A DNA stretch of 64,000 bases from Penicillus capitatus (lineage: Eukaryota > Chlorophyta), in NCBI GenBank assembly GCA_965649825.1, contig OZ287704.1, positions 558,001-622,000 of the forward strand. Reading direction: 5' to 3'. The notes below the pieces were generated by a model. It was not told the DNA's origin. It saw only the letters and a program-made list of their open reading frames with translations, and did no database searches. The translations under genes were made by a program, and so were the position numbers. Shown here piece by piece: positions 33,129 through 43,812 of this stretch (positions are counted from its first letter, which is position 1; each line of letters begins with the position of its first letter).

Positions 33129-34772
33129 ATGGTTAGCACGCGCTCCCAGAAGAGACGAAGAGAGGCGTTCGCGGAACCGTCGCCGAGAAAGAAGCTCAAC
33201 GCCGAGAAGAACAAGAAGAAGGAGTCTTCCAGACCTTCAGAACCCCGACGCCGTGCGCAACCGCACTCCCGAGCTCCGGTAAGCGACCGGTTTCCCTCTC
33301 AACTCCGAAGTCTCTCTTTCCTCGCAGCGACCCGTCCCTCGCCGTTTGATGGTCTGGGGCGACAATGGGTGTGGCCAAGCCTGGCGCGACGGGAGCAACT
33401 CCGCAGACTGGAGTGTCCCATTCGAGCCATTTTCCGAAGAAAGGCCTCAAGTGAGCGGCAACGTCAGCCCCAATGTCGACGTGCTCATATGCTCCCGTCG
33501 ACTGCAGGTTCTCAACGCAGCACTCGGCTGCATGCACACGGCGGTCCAGGTGGATGACCGCAGAATTTACACATCCGGATATAACCGCTACGGACAGCTC
33601 GGGTGGCCAACGGAGAACGGAAATCGCCACCGTTCCGACGAGCACTTCAATTCGCCGAGGACGTTCAGCCCTCTCTTCTGCTCCTCCGCCGAGATGATTG
33701 TCCAAATCGTGTGCACATTCTACGCGACCTTCGTGCTGACAAACATGGGCTGCGTCTATGGATGGGGGACGTTCCGTGACATCCACGGCAGCAAGGCATT
33801 CACCGACGGCGTCGAGACCACCTGTCACAGCGAAGTCATCTACGATGCCCGGCCACGCAACCCCGTTGTGAAGATTGCCGCCGGAGCCAACCACATCGTT
33901 GCCGTTTTGAAGGTGAATTTGGATCAAGCAAACAAGTGTGGCACTTATGGTATCCTTGTCTTGCAGAGCGGTCAGGTTCTCTCGTGGGGATCCGGGGATC
34001 TCGGCCAACTTGGCCGACCGCCTCAGACCTCGATTCGTGGCGATGCGCCAAAGACTCCGGTCGAAGGGCTCACCCCTGCTGCCATGGTCTTCCAAGAGAA
34101 GACGGTGATTGTCGACGCGTTCTGCACAGACTTCTGCACATTCCTCAAGGACACTTCGGGACGCATCTTTGCCTGTGGACTCAACGACTGTGGACAGTTG
34201 GCCATTCATCCAGGAGAGCTGTCTATCGACCAGCTGGCAGATGCAAAGGAGAGAATTCGTGCCAACATCGTCGTCACCCAGCCCACCGAGGTCGAAGTCC
34301 TCGCAGCCTTGAAGCTCAGGAAGATCGTCGGCGGAAAAGATCACTGTCTCGGCCTGACGGAGGAGGGAGCCGTGTACTCGTGGGGATCCTCCGAGTACGG
34401 GGTCCTTGGGCGTCGCGACGCGATGTCGACGATGGCAGACGGAAAGATTCTGCCCGATCCTCAGCTGGTCGACCGTTTCCAGGGTCGAGAGATGATCGAC
34501 ATCGCAGCCGGATACGTGAGTTCATGCCGGCTGTACCTGTCTGCATCTCGACCGTCTCTGTTATGCAGGTTGCCTCTGGAGCCATCGACAGCAACGGAAG
34601 CGTGTTCGCCTGGGGCAGAAACACCTTCCATCGTCTGGGACACCCAGTCGGCGAAGACCATCAAGAACCACTCCCCAGAGAAGTGAAGATTGAGCTGGAG
34701 CCGAACTGCAAGCCGACAGATCTTTTCATTGGCATGACGCATGCAGCCCTTTTGTTCGATGGTGGACACTAA
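33129..34772 (+). CDS. RCC1-repeat protein 2
   Basis: Exons: 33129-33278, 33328-33450, 33508-33912, 33967-34515, 34569-34772; 1431 nt, 476 residues. Exon 4 is 549 nt in both RCC1 genes and every intron falls at the equivalent position, so the two arose by tandem duplication. The leader is longer and very basic (STRSQKRRREAF, then KKLNAEKNKKKE). The first blade is degenerate (MVWGDNGCGQAWRDG) compared with gene 1; the others are regular (SGYNRYGQLGW, VYGWGTF, LSWGSGDLGQLGR, FACGLNDCGQLAI, VYSWGSSEYGVLGR, FAWGRNTFHRLGH). Introns are 49 to 57 nt; the second (33451-33507) is in frame and stop-free but has canonical ends and matches an intron in gene 1. Likely a diverging RCC1-family protein. Confidence 0.92.
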
Positions 34773-35246
34773 GTGATGAAACTCTATTTAAACTAGCACA
34801 CTCATTATCAATAACAGCCTCTGTTCTGTTCAAGAGCTCTCGCGTCGCGAAAAGAAGAAACCATCTACGGAATGTCTGAGATTTCTTTTCTTTCTTTTCT
34901 GCGGTTTCATCTCGTTCCTGCACTGACAGAAGATAAAGGCGTGATCGTCTGTAAATGAGGCAGAGACAATGACTCTTTTTTTCTGTAAAGAAGGCAGCGT
35001 CTTTCATCTTGTCGCAGATCGCCAGAAACGACCTGGATACAGTGATCTCCATCGGCAATCAGAGAGGAGGGAGGGACGATGTCAAAGCTCGTACCCGGGT
35101 GCGTCAAAGGATTCAATGGATGGGAGGGACATCAAGTTGGAATGTCCAACGGTCCGATATAGCAAGAGTCTCTCCCAGGCGTTGCCTGGCAGTGATAGCT
35201 CCGAACGTCGTTGCGACAACGCTTCCGAAGAAGGATGTGCTGGACG

Positions 35247-37249
35247 CTACTCACGGTGTTCGTTGCGAACCGTCACTAGGATGATAATGAAGACGAAGAT
35301 CCAAGCAGGGAGTACAGTCACGCAGGCTAATACACCTCCCCGAATAACCACTCCAATCAGCCACGGCAGACAAAACAACAAAGTCAAGAACAAACCCACT
35401 GTGGCGCACCCTGCCACCTCCGGCCGCTGGCGACCAGAGGCGGCGGGCCGCTTACTCTGGGTGATACAGACGATGTGACACTTGCGCAGCGGTAGTCGTG
35501 TCCTTCGCGTTCCTGGCCACCCCATACGGTCGAGGGCATCGTATGTGTTGCTACGCATACGGTGTCCTCGGCCGTATCTGCTTTCCATGCGTGCGCGTTA
35601 CACTTGAATCTGCCCGCCATGCGACTTCGTGGTTCTTAGTGACGGGGCAGTCGTTCGGGCCACTGTCTTCGGCGTTGGATAGCGGATCTCCGGAGATGCC
35701 TCCGTGCCAAGTTTCAGCTCAGGCGACGCGCTCGACAGGAAGTGGCCCGTGTTACAGTGAGGTGGCGCGAACTCGGTTCGGGCGTTCTGCGGCGGTGCTT
35801 TCGGCGGCGACGGCGTTTTCTGGCGGCGGCGACTCAGGACGCAGGGTTCTGGTGGTCAGGGCAGTGGCCACGGCTTTGGGGCCTCGAAATCGGACAGTTC
35901 TGCAGCTTGTTCTTGTCGATTGTGGATTGGTGTGATGCGCGAAGTATATCTTCAGGTGCGCGCATTGGGTTTTTATATGTGAGTAGGCCTTCCGGCCAGA
36001 TTCGGTGGATGTTCAGCGCAGAGGAGTCATGCGCGGCCTCGTTAGAGTGAGGCATGTGTTTTTGTGGCGCAGAGCGCCTCTACTATGTGAGTGTCCCATC
36101 AGATTCAATGAGACTCGAGTGAGATCAGTGGGGTTGGCTATGACAGAGTGAGGGACATGGTTCTGTAAGGATTTGGTGAGAGAGGAGGATGATTACTCAG
36201 CATACAGAACGCAGTGTCATGTCACATCACTGTACATAAGGTACTTCGCCGATTCTCTGTCGTTTCACGCGTCGCGTTGTCGCCACAGCAAAGCACTGAG
36301 TCATCCTCGGCCCAAAGTGCGTTACACCCACGACGACTTGATTGCGAAACCTCCTGAGAACGATCCAATTCGTGTGAAGATAGCAGTCGGACTGTTTCAC
36401 TGGCAAACAAGAACACAAGAACGTATGCGTCTCACGCCTTCCGTCATTCGGCAGGCGATTGTCAGGTGGATTTCGAATGCGGCATCCGACTGATAGAAAG
36501 AAGAATAGTCCACAGCCTCCTCCGACGCCAATGCCAATCTCAACGCTGCACCATCCAAGAATGTGCGCAGCGCAGCGAATCATGGACCTCTCTCGGCATT
36601 CCCAGTGCTTGCAGAAAAGCTCTCCTCTTGCAAAGCACTCGCACACCGATGACGCGATCGCGTAACTAGATGAGATGTTGCCCTTCCTGCGATAGCAATA
36701 CTCTCCAGTGACGTCCTCCTCCAGACATTGATAGTCCCCTTTCTTAAGTTTGATTCTGGAGCTGTCTTCTCTGCATGACCACTCTGAACAGTACCTCTGA
36801 CTCGGGGCCCTCGAGGTACATGCACAGGTCAGGGATTCCGTGAAAGAAATACCCACACATTCAATCGACTCTCGGCCGACCACACACTCGGCATATTCGT
36901 CAAAACGCTTTGTCGTGCAATCCCAGTGATCGCAAAAAGACAGCTCCGTCGGGGCACAAGTGCAATTGCCGTATTCCCTTTTCATTCGATTCTCCTCCTC
37001 CAACGACCAGTGGAGACATTGACTGCTCGTGTTTCGGAGACAATGGTAGACTTCCGATTCCGTGTTGCTGGCGGCGCGCCACAGACCGCCTCTGTAGACA
37101 CCGGACTCTGTGCAGTATCCGGCCACACGCTTCATGCGATTCCAGGACTGCAGGCCTTCGTTCAAATCGTGAGCTGTATCATTGGACTCTCCCAGTGCCG
37201 CAACAACGAGACAAGCCGCAGTACAGAGGAAGTATACAGATGCACCCAT
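35247..37249 (-). pseudogene. Cys-rich multi-pass membrane protein, third copy, broken
   Basis: The signal peptide and whole ectodomain are intact from 37249 to about 36500, with the same cysteines and the three CxC...CxxWxC repeats. After GIGVGGGCGLFFFL the frame leaves the membrane-helix sequence. The next helices are recognisable only in shifted frames around 36300-36430, and the last two helices (LLFCLPWLIGVVI; VLPAWIFVFIIIL) appear about 1 kb away at 35250-35400. About 1 kb of GC-rich unrelated sequence lies between. A secreted ectodomain could still be made from the intact 5' part. Confidence 0.8.
35406..36300. other. Insertion of unknown origin inside the third membrane-protein copy
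   Basis: GC-rich sequence separating the two homologous parts of the broken gene. It contains a partial internal repeat (GTCGAGGGCATCGTATGTG followed by CTACGCATACGG). No terminal inverted repeats, target duplication or transposase frame was recognised. Confidence 0.4.
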
Positions 37250-39779
37250 GGTTCAAACGTTTGCCCAGTATTAAAGAATGCACCGCTGAGAACGACGTCA
37301 ACCTGGTGCTTTAGAATGCAGGGTCGGAAAGCGGTTGCTGGCGGTTTTTGTCATGACACTCTATGAGCAGCCGTCGAGCGTTGATGACTGACCGATGAAG
37401 AGGGTCACACTTATTGACAGTGTCGAAGTGATTCACTTGTAGACAGAGTGAACCGGCGACAATGGTCCAAAACCTATTCGATCGATCGTTTTTTGTCGAT
37501 ACTGATCCCGCCACGTATTTTTGCCTTCAGATCTTAGCCGTCTGACAAAGAATAGAATAAGGCTTTGACATGTCACCAAAGCTCGGTCCCTAGCGGTGAA
37601 AGGTTTAACAGAGCGCCTTGCAAGTGCTGATATGAGGTAAGACCATCCATCTCATGAGTGCCCGGGACTTGAGCAAATGGTCGTTTGTCATCGTCATCCA
37701 TGATTTCGAGCCTCATTGGTGTCGATAGTGCCAGGATGATCACTGGACTGAGACCGAAGACGATCGATGCTGTGTTTGATGAACAGTGAGGCTTTCAGCG
37801 AACCTTTCGTCTGAATATGCGACAGACGGCGTTGAAGATGTCCATCCGACGCCACCGGCTGCGAACTTTGTCTTCCAGTGCGATTCAGCGGCACGGGCAA
37901 AGGGTTCTCACGCACGGCCTATGCTCATTTCATTCCGCATGAGATCCGAGAATTTTTGCCTTTTGATGTTCGGACACATTTTGCTAGCGCGTCTTTGAAA
38001 AGAGAGACACGAGAGTCGCTCTCTGTTTGGAACCAGTTTAAACATCGTCTTTTTTGCAATAAGACTCATGCAGTGAACTGCTGCCGACACGGATTCACGA
38101 TGCACATAGATAAACATCTCCATCTCACGGCACACAGCCGTTCCATTCGATGCCGGACACCAAGAACTGCCATGAATTTCCGGATGCTCTGCGAAGGCCA
38201 TCGTTCTCTGGTTCGTCGGCGTTGCCACTGATGTATGCATCCTTCGAAGACGTTCTGACTCAAAGGAGACGACGTGTGTTTATCCATTGAGAAGCTGATG
38301 CCGCGCACACGGCGACGTCTTCCCAGGGCAGCGTAGCAGTGAAGGTGGGCCGTTCTGCTCTGCCTTCCACGTTTGAGGGAGTTAGGACCACAGACAACTC
38401 CGAAACCGATACGCGTTACACCGACGAAAACGCATTCTCGATGGCGTTCGCGATAGAAGCGTCCGAAACTGGCGGCCGCCTCGACTGTTTATTTCGTTTG
38501 GACAGCGAAGTAAAGAATTTGGAAGCAGCTCAGTGATGCTGTCCTTCCGATGCAGCAGTGACTCCATCCACATTCTCAACGCAGACAGATGAAACGGATC
38601 ATGTGATCGATGGGTATCAAGCGACCCAAGGACACACCCAGAAGATAACAGATTATCCATCCTGGTGATCAGAAGCGCACTGGATAACGATCGTTGGCAT
38701 ACAGGGCTTCATCGATGGCAGCCGAAAATGCCGAGAACTGCTGCCGACGACAAGTGGCCTCGGAATCAACAGTATCCAAGTTCAAGCGCTGGGATCTTTG
38801 TTTGGTGTCTCTTGGAGGATGCCTTTCTGGGCGATCGCTGTCATCTGATGGCCCTTGTCTCTTTGCACTGCAGCACGTTGTGGAACACTTCTGGGATCAC
38901 CTTTGAACAGTCAATGACTCGACCTGTAACCGGGATTGCTCATCTCTTGTTAAGGCCGCTAGGCAGTAGCGGTGGGTTTTGTACTCGATCACAGCACAGT
39001 TAGCAGTTCTGCTTCTCCAAGGACCATTCATCCTGAGATTAGATAACGGTCGTTGCCTGATGTCAGTCTCGGTAGCAGCCAACTTTTGAGAGTTTAAAGA
39101 CATTGTTAATGCGGCACACAGGGTGCGAAGGTCCAAGTTGACTATGCTACACACCTCAGACTGCATCTAACCTTGTGAAAGAGTAAGTGATTTTTACCCG
39201 CGGCCTCTCATGGATCAGCCATAACCGCCAATTCTGCATCCTCAGAAGTAACATATCTTCACACCTAGACAGGATAACGGCACACTCCGTTCCGTAGCAG
39301 GACCTTTGGGTGTCGGCAGCATTCTCAATCGGGACACCTGGCGCTTGTTTATTGCGCGACGGTTTCGTGGTTGGTGATTACGTCGCCATCACTAACTGCC
39401 TCACGCGGTTGCGACTTCCATTTGCGGTACAAAACCATCGGCGATTCTGCACTGTGTTGTTCCTTTCTTCGTTTCTTAAGGTTTTTGGACGTTTTTCGGT
39501 ACGTCCACCCTTTCAGCTGAATCGCTTCCGGTTGCCGCTCTCTGTACGACTTCCACCTACCGACGTCCAAGACCCTGCTTTTTCGACGCTCTCGCCCTCC
39601 GAAGCCATCTGCTCGAGAGGTCGGATGCCGACTCCGACCATTCGGCACTCCGGTTGCGCGAGCCTTCGACAATCAGTCGAATCTCTCCTCCTGCCCTCGT
39701 GGGCAACTTCTTCACACGACCAACCCCACCGGTCGTCCGCGTCACGCAAGTCGCCAGGTGACGAATTCCTCGCCCTTCA
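37250..39779. other. Stretch without a supported gene
   Basis: Frames such as 37878-38231 plus, 37908-38240 minus and 39310-39786 plus overlap one another and show no domain or splice logic. Nothing here is called. Confidence 0.45.
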
Positions 39780-40256
39780 CGACTGAAAAGGCATCGACTC
39801 GGCACTGTCTAGGTCGCGGGGCATGGAACGGTTGACGTCTGCATTGACAGCGGCAGCGAAGGACGAAGCGTCTGGGAGAATCCAGCGCGAGCCAAGCCGG
39901 TCCCAAAATGTCCGCGACGCGATGGACAGGGACATTTCAAAGAGAACAGTGGAATAGGCACCGACCGTGTCGTGGTATGGCGCCTGAAGGGGGTTTGACG
40001 GTTGACGGACCGCCATGGCAGATGCAGCGGGTTGCCGATCTTTTCTCGGATACCCGTTTTTCGTATCGCCATGGACGAGATGATCGGTGCTCCGTCTTGC
40101 GTCAAGGCGGTCAAAGAAAAACATTTGCGACGATTCCCCCGGCTGCAAAAAATCCTGTCGCTGGGAAACGAGGCCAGGCTACCACAGGCAGAACGTCAAG
40201 GTATGTTCGTTAGCCACCAAAAACTAATTCGAGTTGCGTTTCTCTAACGACGTTCT
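39780..40256 (+). pseudogene. Inner inverted repeat, right copy: decayed gene
   Basis: Reverse complement of 22290-22910 with about the same order of blocks. From an ATG at 39823 the frame reads MERLTSALTAAAKDEASGRI, continues through DAMDRDISK, then hits a stop owing to one missing nucleotide relative to the left copy. A later frame gives LTVDGPPWQMQRVADLFSD and ends at a GTATGTTCG donor-like site at 40201, directly before the minisatellite. Splicing into the minisatellite is possible but no frame stays open through it. Confidence 0.5.
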
Positions 40257-42545
40257 TAGGTCAGAAGCCGGCCTCGAAGACAGCCGGCACCGGACAGCCG
40301 GCCTCGAAGACAGCCGGCACCGGACAGCCGGCCTCGAAGACAGCCGGCACCGGACAGCCGGCCTCGAAGACAGCCGGCACCGGACAGCCGGCCTCGAAGA
40401 CAGCCGGCACCGGACAGCCGGCCTCGAAGACAGCCGGCACCGGACAGCCGGCCTCGAAGACAGCCGGCACCCAGAAGCCGGCCTCGAAGACAGCCGGCAC
40501 CCAGAAGCCGGCCTCGAAGACAGCCGGCACCCGACAGCCGGCATCGAAGACAGTCGGCATCGAAGACAGTCGGCAACGAAGACAGCCGGCACCCAGAAGC
40601 CGGCCTTGAAGAAAGCCGGCACTCGACAGCATGCGGCGCCCGACAGCCGGCGGCTACGAAGACAGTCGGCACCCGACAGCCGGCACTCAGCAGCCGGCAG
40701 TTAAGGAAGCCGGCACCCGACAGCCGGCGGCTACGAAGACAGCCGGCACCCGACAGCCGGCATCGAAGGAAGCCGGCACCCAGCAGCCGGCTCTGGACAG
40801 CTTGCCCCGACGACAGCCAGCGGCCAAGGAAGCCTGCACCCAGAAGCGGCCGGTGACGAAGAAGCCGGCCTTGAAGACAGCCGGCACCCAGCAGCCGCGG
40901 GCCGCGAAGATAGCCGGCCCCGACGACAGCCAGCGGCCAAGGAAGCCGGCACCCAGCAGCCGGCCTTGAAGACAGCAGGCACCCAGCAGCCGGCGGCGAT
41001 AACTGCCGGCAATGATGAAGCCTACTGCTACGAAGACTGCCGGCCGCGAAGACAGCCGGCAACGATGAAGCCGGCGGCGGCGAAGATATGCCGGCACCAG
41101 ACAGCCGGCACTCAGCAGCCGGCGGCGGCGAAGACTGCCGGCCGCGAAGACAGCCGGCAACGATGAAGCCGGCGGCGGCGAAGATATGCTGGCACCACAC
41201 AGCCGGCCGCGAAGAAGCCGGCACCAGACAGCCGGCACTCAGCAGCCGGCGGCGGCGAAGACTGCCGGCCGCGAAGACAGCCGGCAACGATGAAGCCGGC
41301 GGCGGCGAAGATATGCCGGCAACCGACAGCCGGCGGCGAAGGAAGCCGGCTGCCACGAAGACAGCCGGCACCCAGCAGCCGCGGGCCGCGAAGATAGCCG
41401 GCCCCGACGACAGCCAGCGGCCAAGGAAGCCGGCACCCAGCAGCCGGCCTTGAAGACAGCAGGCACCCAGCAGCCGGCGGCGATAACTGCCGGCAATGAT
41501 GAAGCCTACTGCTACGAAGACTGCCGGCCGCGAAGACAGCCGGCAACGATGAAGCCGGCGGCGGCGAAGATATGCCGGCACCGCACAGCCGGCCGCGAAG
41601 AAGCCGGCACCAGACAGCCGGCACTCAGCAGCCGGCGGCGGCGAAGACTGCCGGCCGCGAAGACAGCCGGCAACGATGAAGCCGGCGGCGGCGAAGATAT
41701 GCCGGCAACCGACAGCCGGCGGCGAAGGAAGCCGGCTGCCACGAAGACAGCCGGCCTTGAAGACAGCCGGCGGCGAAGGAAGCCGGCTGCCACGAAGACA
41801 GCCGGCCTTGAAGACAGCCGGCGGCGAAGGAAGCCGGCAACCGACAGCCGGCAGCCACGAAGACAGCCGGCCTTGGAGACTGCCGGCATGGAAGACAGCC
41901 GGCTCCTAGAAGCCGGCACCAGACAGCCGGCAACGATGAAGCCGGCGGCGACGAAGACAGCCGGCACCCGTCAGCCGGCCTTGAAGAAAGCCGGCATGGA
42001 AGACAGCCGGCGGCCTTGAAGACAGCCGGCTCCTAGAAGCCGGCACCAGACAGCCGGCAACGATGAAGCCGGCGGCGACGAAGACAGCCGGCACCCGTCA
42101 GCCGGCCTTGAAGAAAGCCGGCATGGAAGACAGCCGGCACCCAACAGCCTGCGGCGACGAAGACAGCCGGCACCCAGAAGCTGTCGGGCGCGAAGATAGC
42201 CGGCACCAGACTGCCGGCACCCAGAGCCACGCTCTAGACATCCGGCGGCGAAGATATGCCGGCACCTAGAGCCGGCTCTAGACAGCCGACACCCAGCGGC
42301 CGGCCACGAAGACTGCCGGTACTCAGAAGCCGCATCGAAGAAAGCTGGCATCGAAGGAAACCGACACCCAGAAGCCGGCGACGAAGCGGCCTGCAGCCAC
42401 GTAGGCGGCACTCGACAGCCGGCACCCAGAAGCCGCCGGCCACGAATAAGCCGGTTCTAGACAGCCGGCGGTGACGAAGACGGCTGGCACTTAGAAGCCG
42501 GCACTCAGCAGCCGGTATCGAAGAAAGCCGGACGCGAAGAAGCCG
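40256..42545. repeat. GCCGGC-rich minisatellite, 2.3 kb
   Basis: A GCCGG core recurs about every 15 nt. The first part (40261-40560) is ten regular 30-nt units of the form ACAGCCGGCCTCGAAGACAG; later units vary in length and form higher-order blocks, one of about 430 nt repeated at 40900-41240 and 41380-41670. One plus frame of the 30-nt units reads as a QPASKTAGTG decapeptide but reaches a stop near 40609; another stays open to 40704; the minus strand has a 441-codon frame (40256-41581). The open frames come from the repeat composition and shift between units, so no protein is called. Confidence 0.93.
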
Positions 42546-42548
42546 GCA

Positions 42549-42925
42549 ACGAAGCAGCAGCAGAACTAAAGAAGCCTCCAGCGGCAGCGGCAGCAGCAGA
42601 AGAACCAGAAAGCATCCAGCGGCAGCAGCAGAAGAACCAGCAAGCCTCCAGCAGCATCAGAAGACGAACCACGAAGCATCCAGCAGCAGCACAAGAACCA
42701 GAAAGCCTCCAGCAGCAGCAGAAGAACCAGAAAGCCTCCAGCAGCAGCACAAGAACCAGCAAGTCTCCAGCAGCAGCAGAAGAACCAGCAAGTCTCCAGC
42801 AGCAGCAGAAGAACCAGCAAGTCTCCAGCAGCAGCAGAAGAACCAGAAAGCCTCCAGCAGCAGCAGCAGCAGCAGCACAAGAACCAGAAAGCCTCCAGCA
42901 GCAGCACAAGAACTAAAGCAGCCTC
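42549..42925. repeat. 29-nt CAG-rich minisatellite
   Basis: Units of the form CCAGAAAGCCTCCAGCAGCA plus GCAGAAGAA. GAACCAG recurs at 42695, 42724, 42753, 42782, 42811 and 42840, an exact 29-nt period. Since 29 is not divisible by three, successive units are read in all three frames: KPPAAAEEP, then ESLQQQQKNQ, then KASSSSRRT. All plus-strand frames stay largely open. Confidence 0.95.
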
Positions 42926-42984
42926 CAGTGTGCGTTTTAGTTGTTGTGGGTATTTCAATTACCTCCACAAGCGTAACCGTGTAG

Positions 42985-43812
42985 CGTTTCTGCAAGTCTC
43001 TGTTTCATTTTATCTTTGAGCTTTTGAGAATGCTGGACCTGTACTAACTGGATTATACAATCTGGATGATGTAGTATTGAATCGATCACATTTTGTCCTC
43101 ATATTTTTTCATAAAAAGATTGTGAAGCTGTTTAGGCCATCTTTATGGCAATTGTACAGACACATGTTCAAGCTGTTTAGGCCATCTTTGTGGCAATTGT
43201 ACAGACACAGTAGACGATGCAGCTTGCGATAACGAACGCGTCGAAAACGCAGAATAGGATGTCCCTTATGCATCCATTTGCAGGTTGCTAAAGCTGCGTT
43301 CGATTGACTCGGTTAAACCTGCAGGACTCAGAGAACAACGAAGAAGCTCAAGCATATACTACTGCTACCCAAATGGCAGCATCTCTTACAGACTGTCATT
43401 TAAAACTAAAGAAAGAATATCCAAGACTACAGAAATTTCATGAACGCGTGCGCAGGTTCGGCACTAACCCAGTGTGGGGAGAGGTCGTCGGCACAGATGG
43501 ATGCTCCTGAATGCACAAACAGTTCAAGGACGAACAAGAAAGATCCGTACTTGCCCGTATCATCTCGCAGTACGTTTTGATGTTCGGATGGTCTTCGAAG
43601 GTCATCCCAGACCTTGCTAGAATCAAAAGCATCGACGTTAACATCGCATCTTGCAAAACGTCGCGCTTGCAGACAGCGCCAATTGCCAAAGAGCAGCACC
43701 AGCGAGAGTGAATGCGTCTGTTGCTGCGTGTTTCTGCGCACCCAGATATGTATCCCACAGAGCCATCTCTGCCTGGAAGCACACACGGCTGATCTGATGC
43801 TCCAGTCGGTGG
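42985..43812 (-). repeat. Right arm of the long inverted repeat
   Basis: Inverted partner of 18949-19780. On the minus strand it contains a better-preserved coding-like sequence: MALWDTYLGAQKHAATDAF then LAGAALWQLALSASATFCK in one frame, followed after a frame change by DAFDSSKVWDDLRRPSEHQN and GSFLFVLELFVHSGASICAD, ending at 43427. The family is unknown; an intron or a frameshift may separate the parts. Confidence 0.9.

Noticed and set aside
40256-41581. 441-codon minus-strand open frame through the GCCGGC array
   Set aside because: The frame is open only because the repeat unit lacks stop codons in most frames; it has no domain, start context or non-repeat portion.
42505-42995. Leu/Trp/Cys-rich minus-strand frames resembling membrane segments
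   Set aside because: They are the antisense of the 29-nt CAG-rich minisatellite and repeat with it.
18949-43812. Classical DNA transposon with terminal inverted repeats
   Set aside because: No target-site duplication or transposase was recognised and the interior holds essential housekeeping genes; an old palindromic duplication is equally likely.
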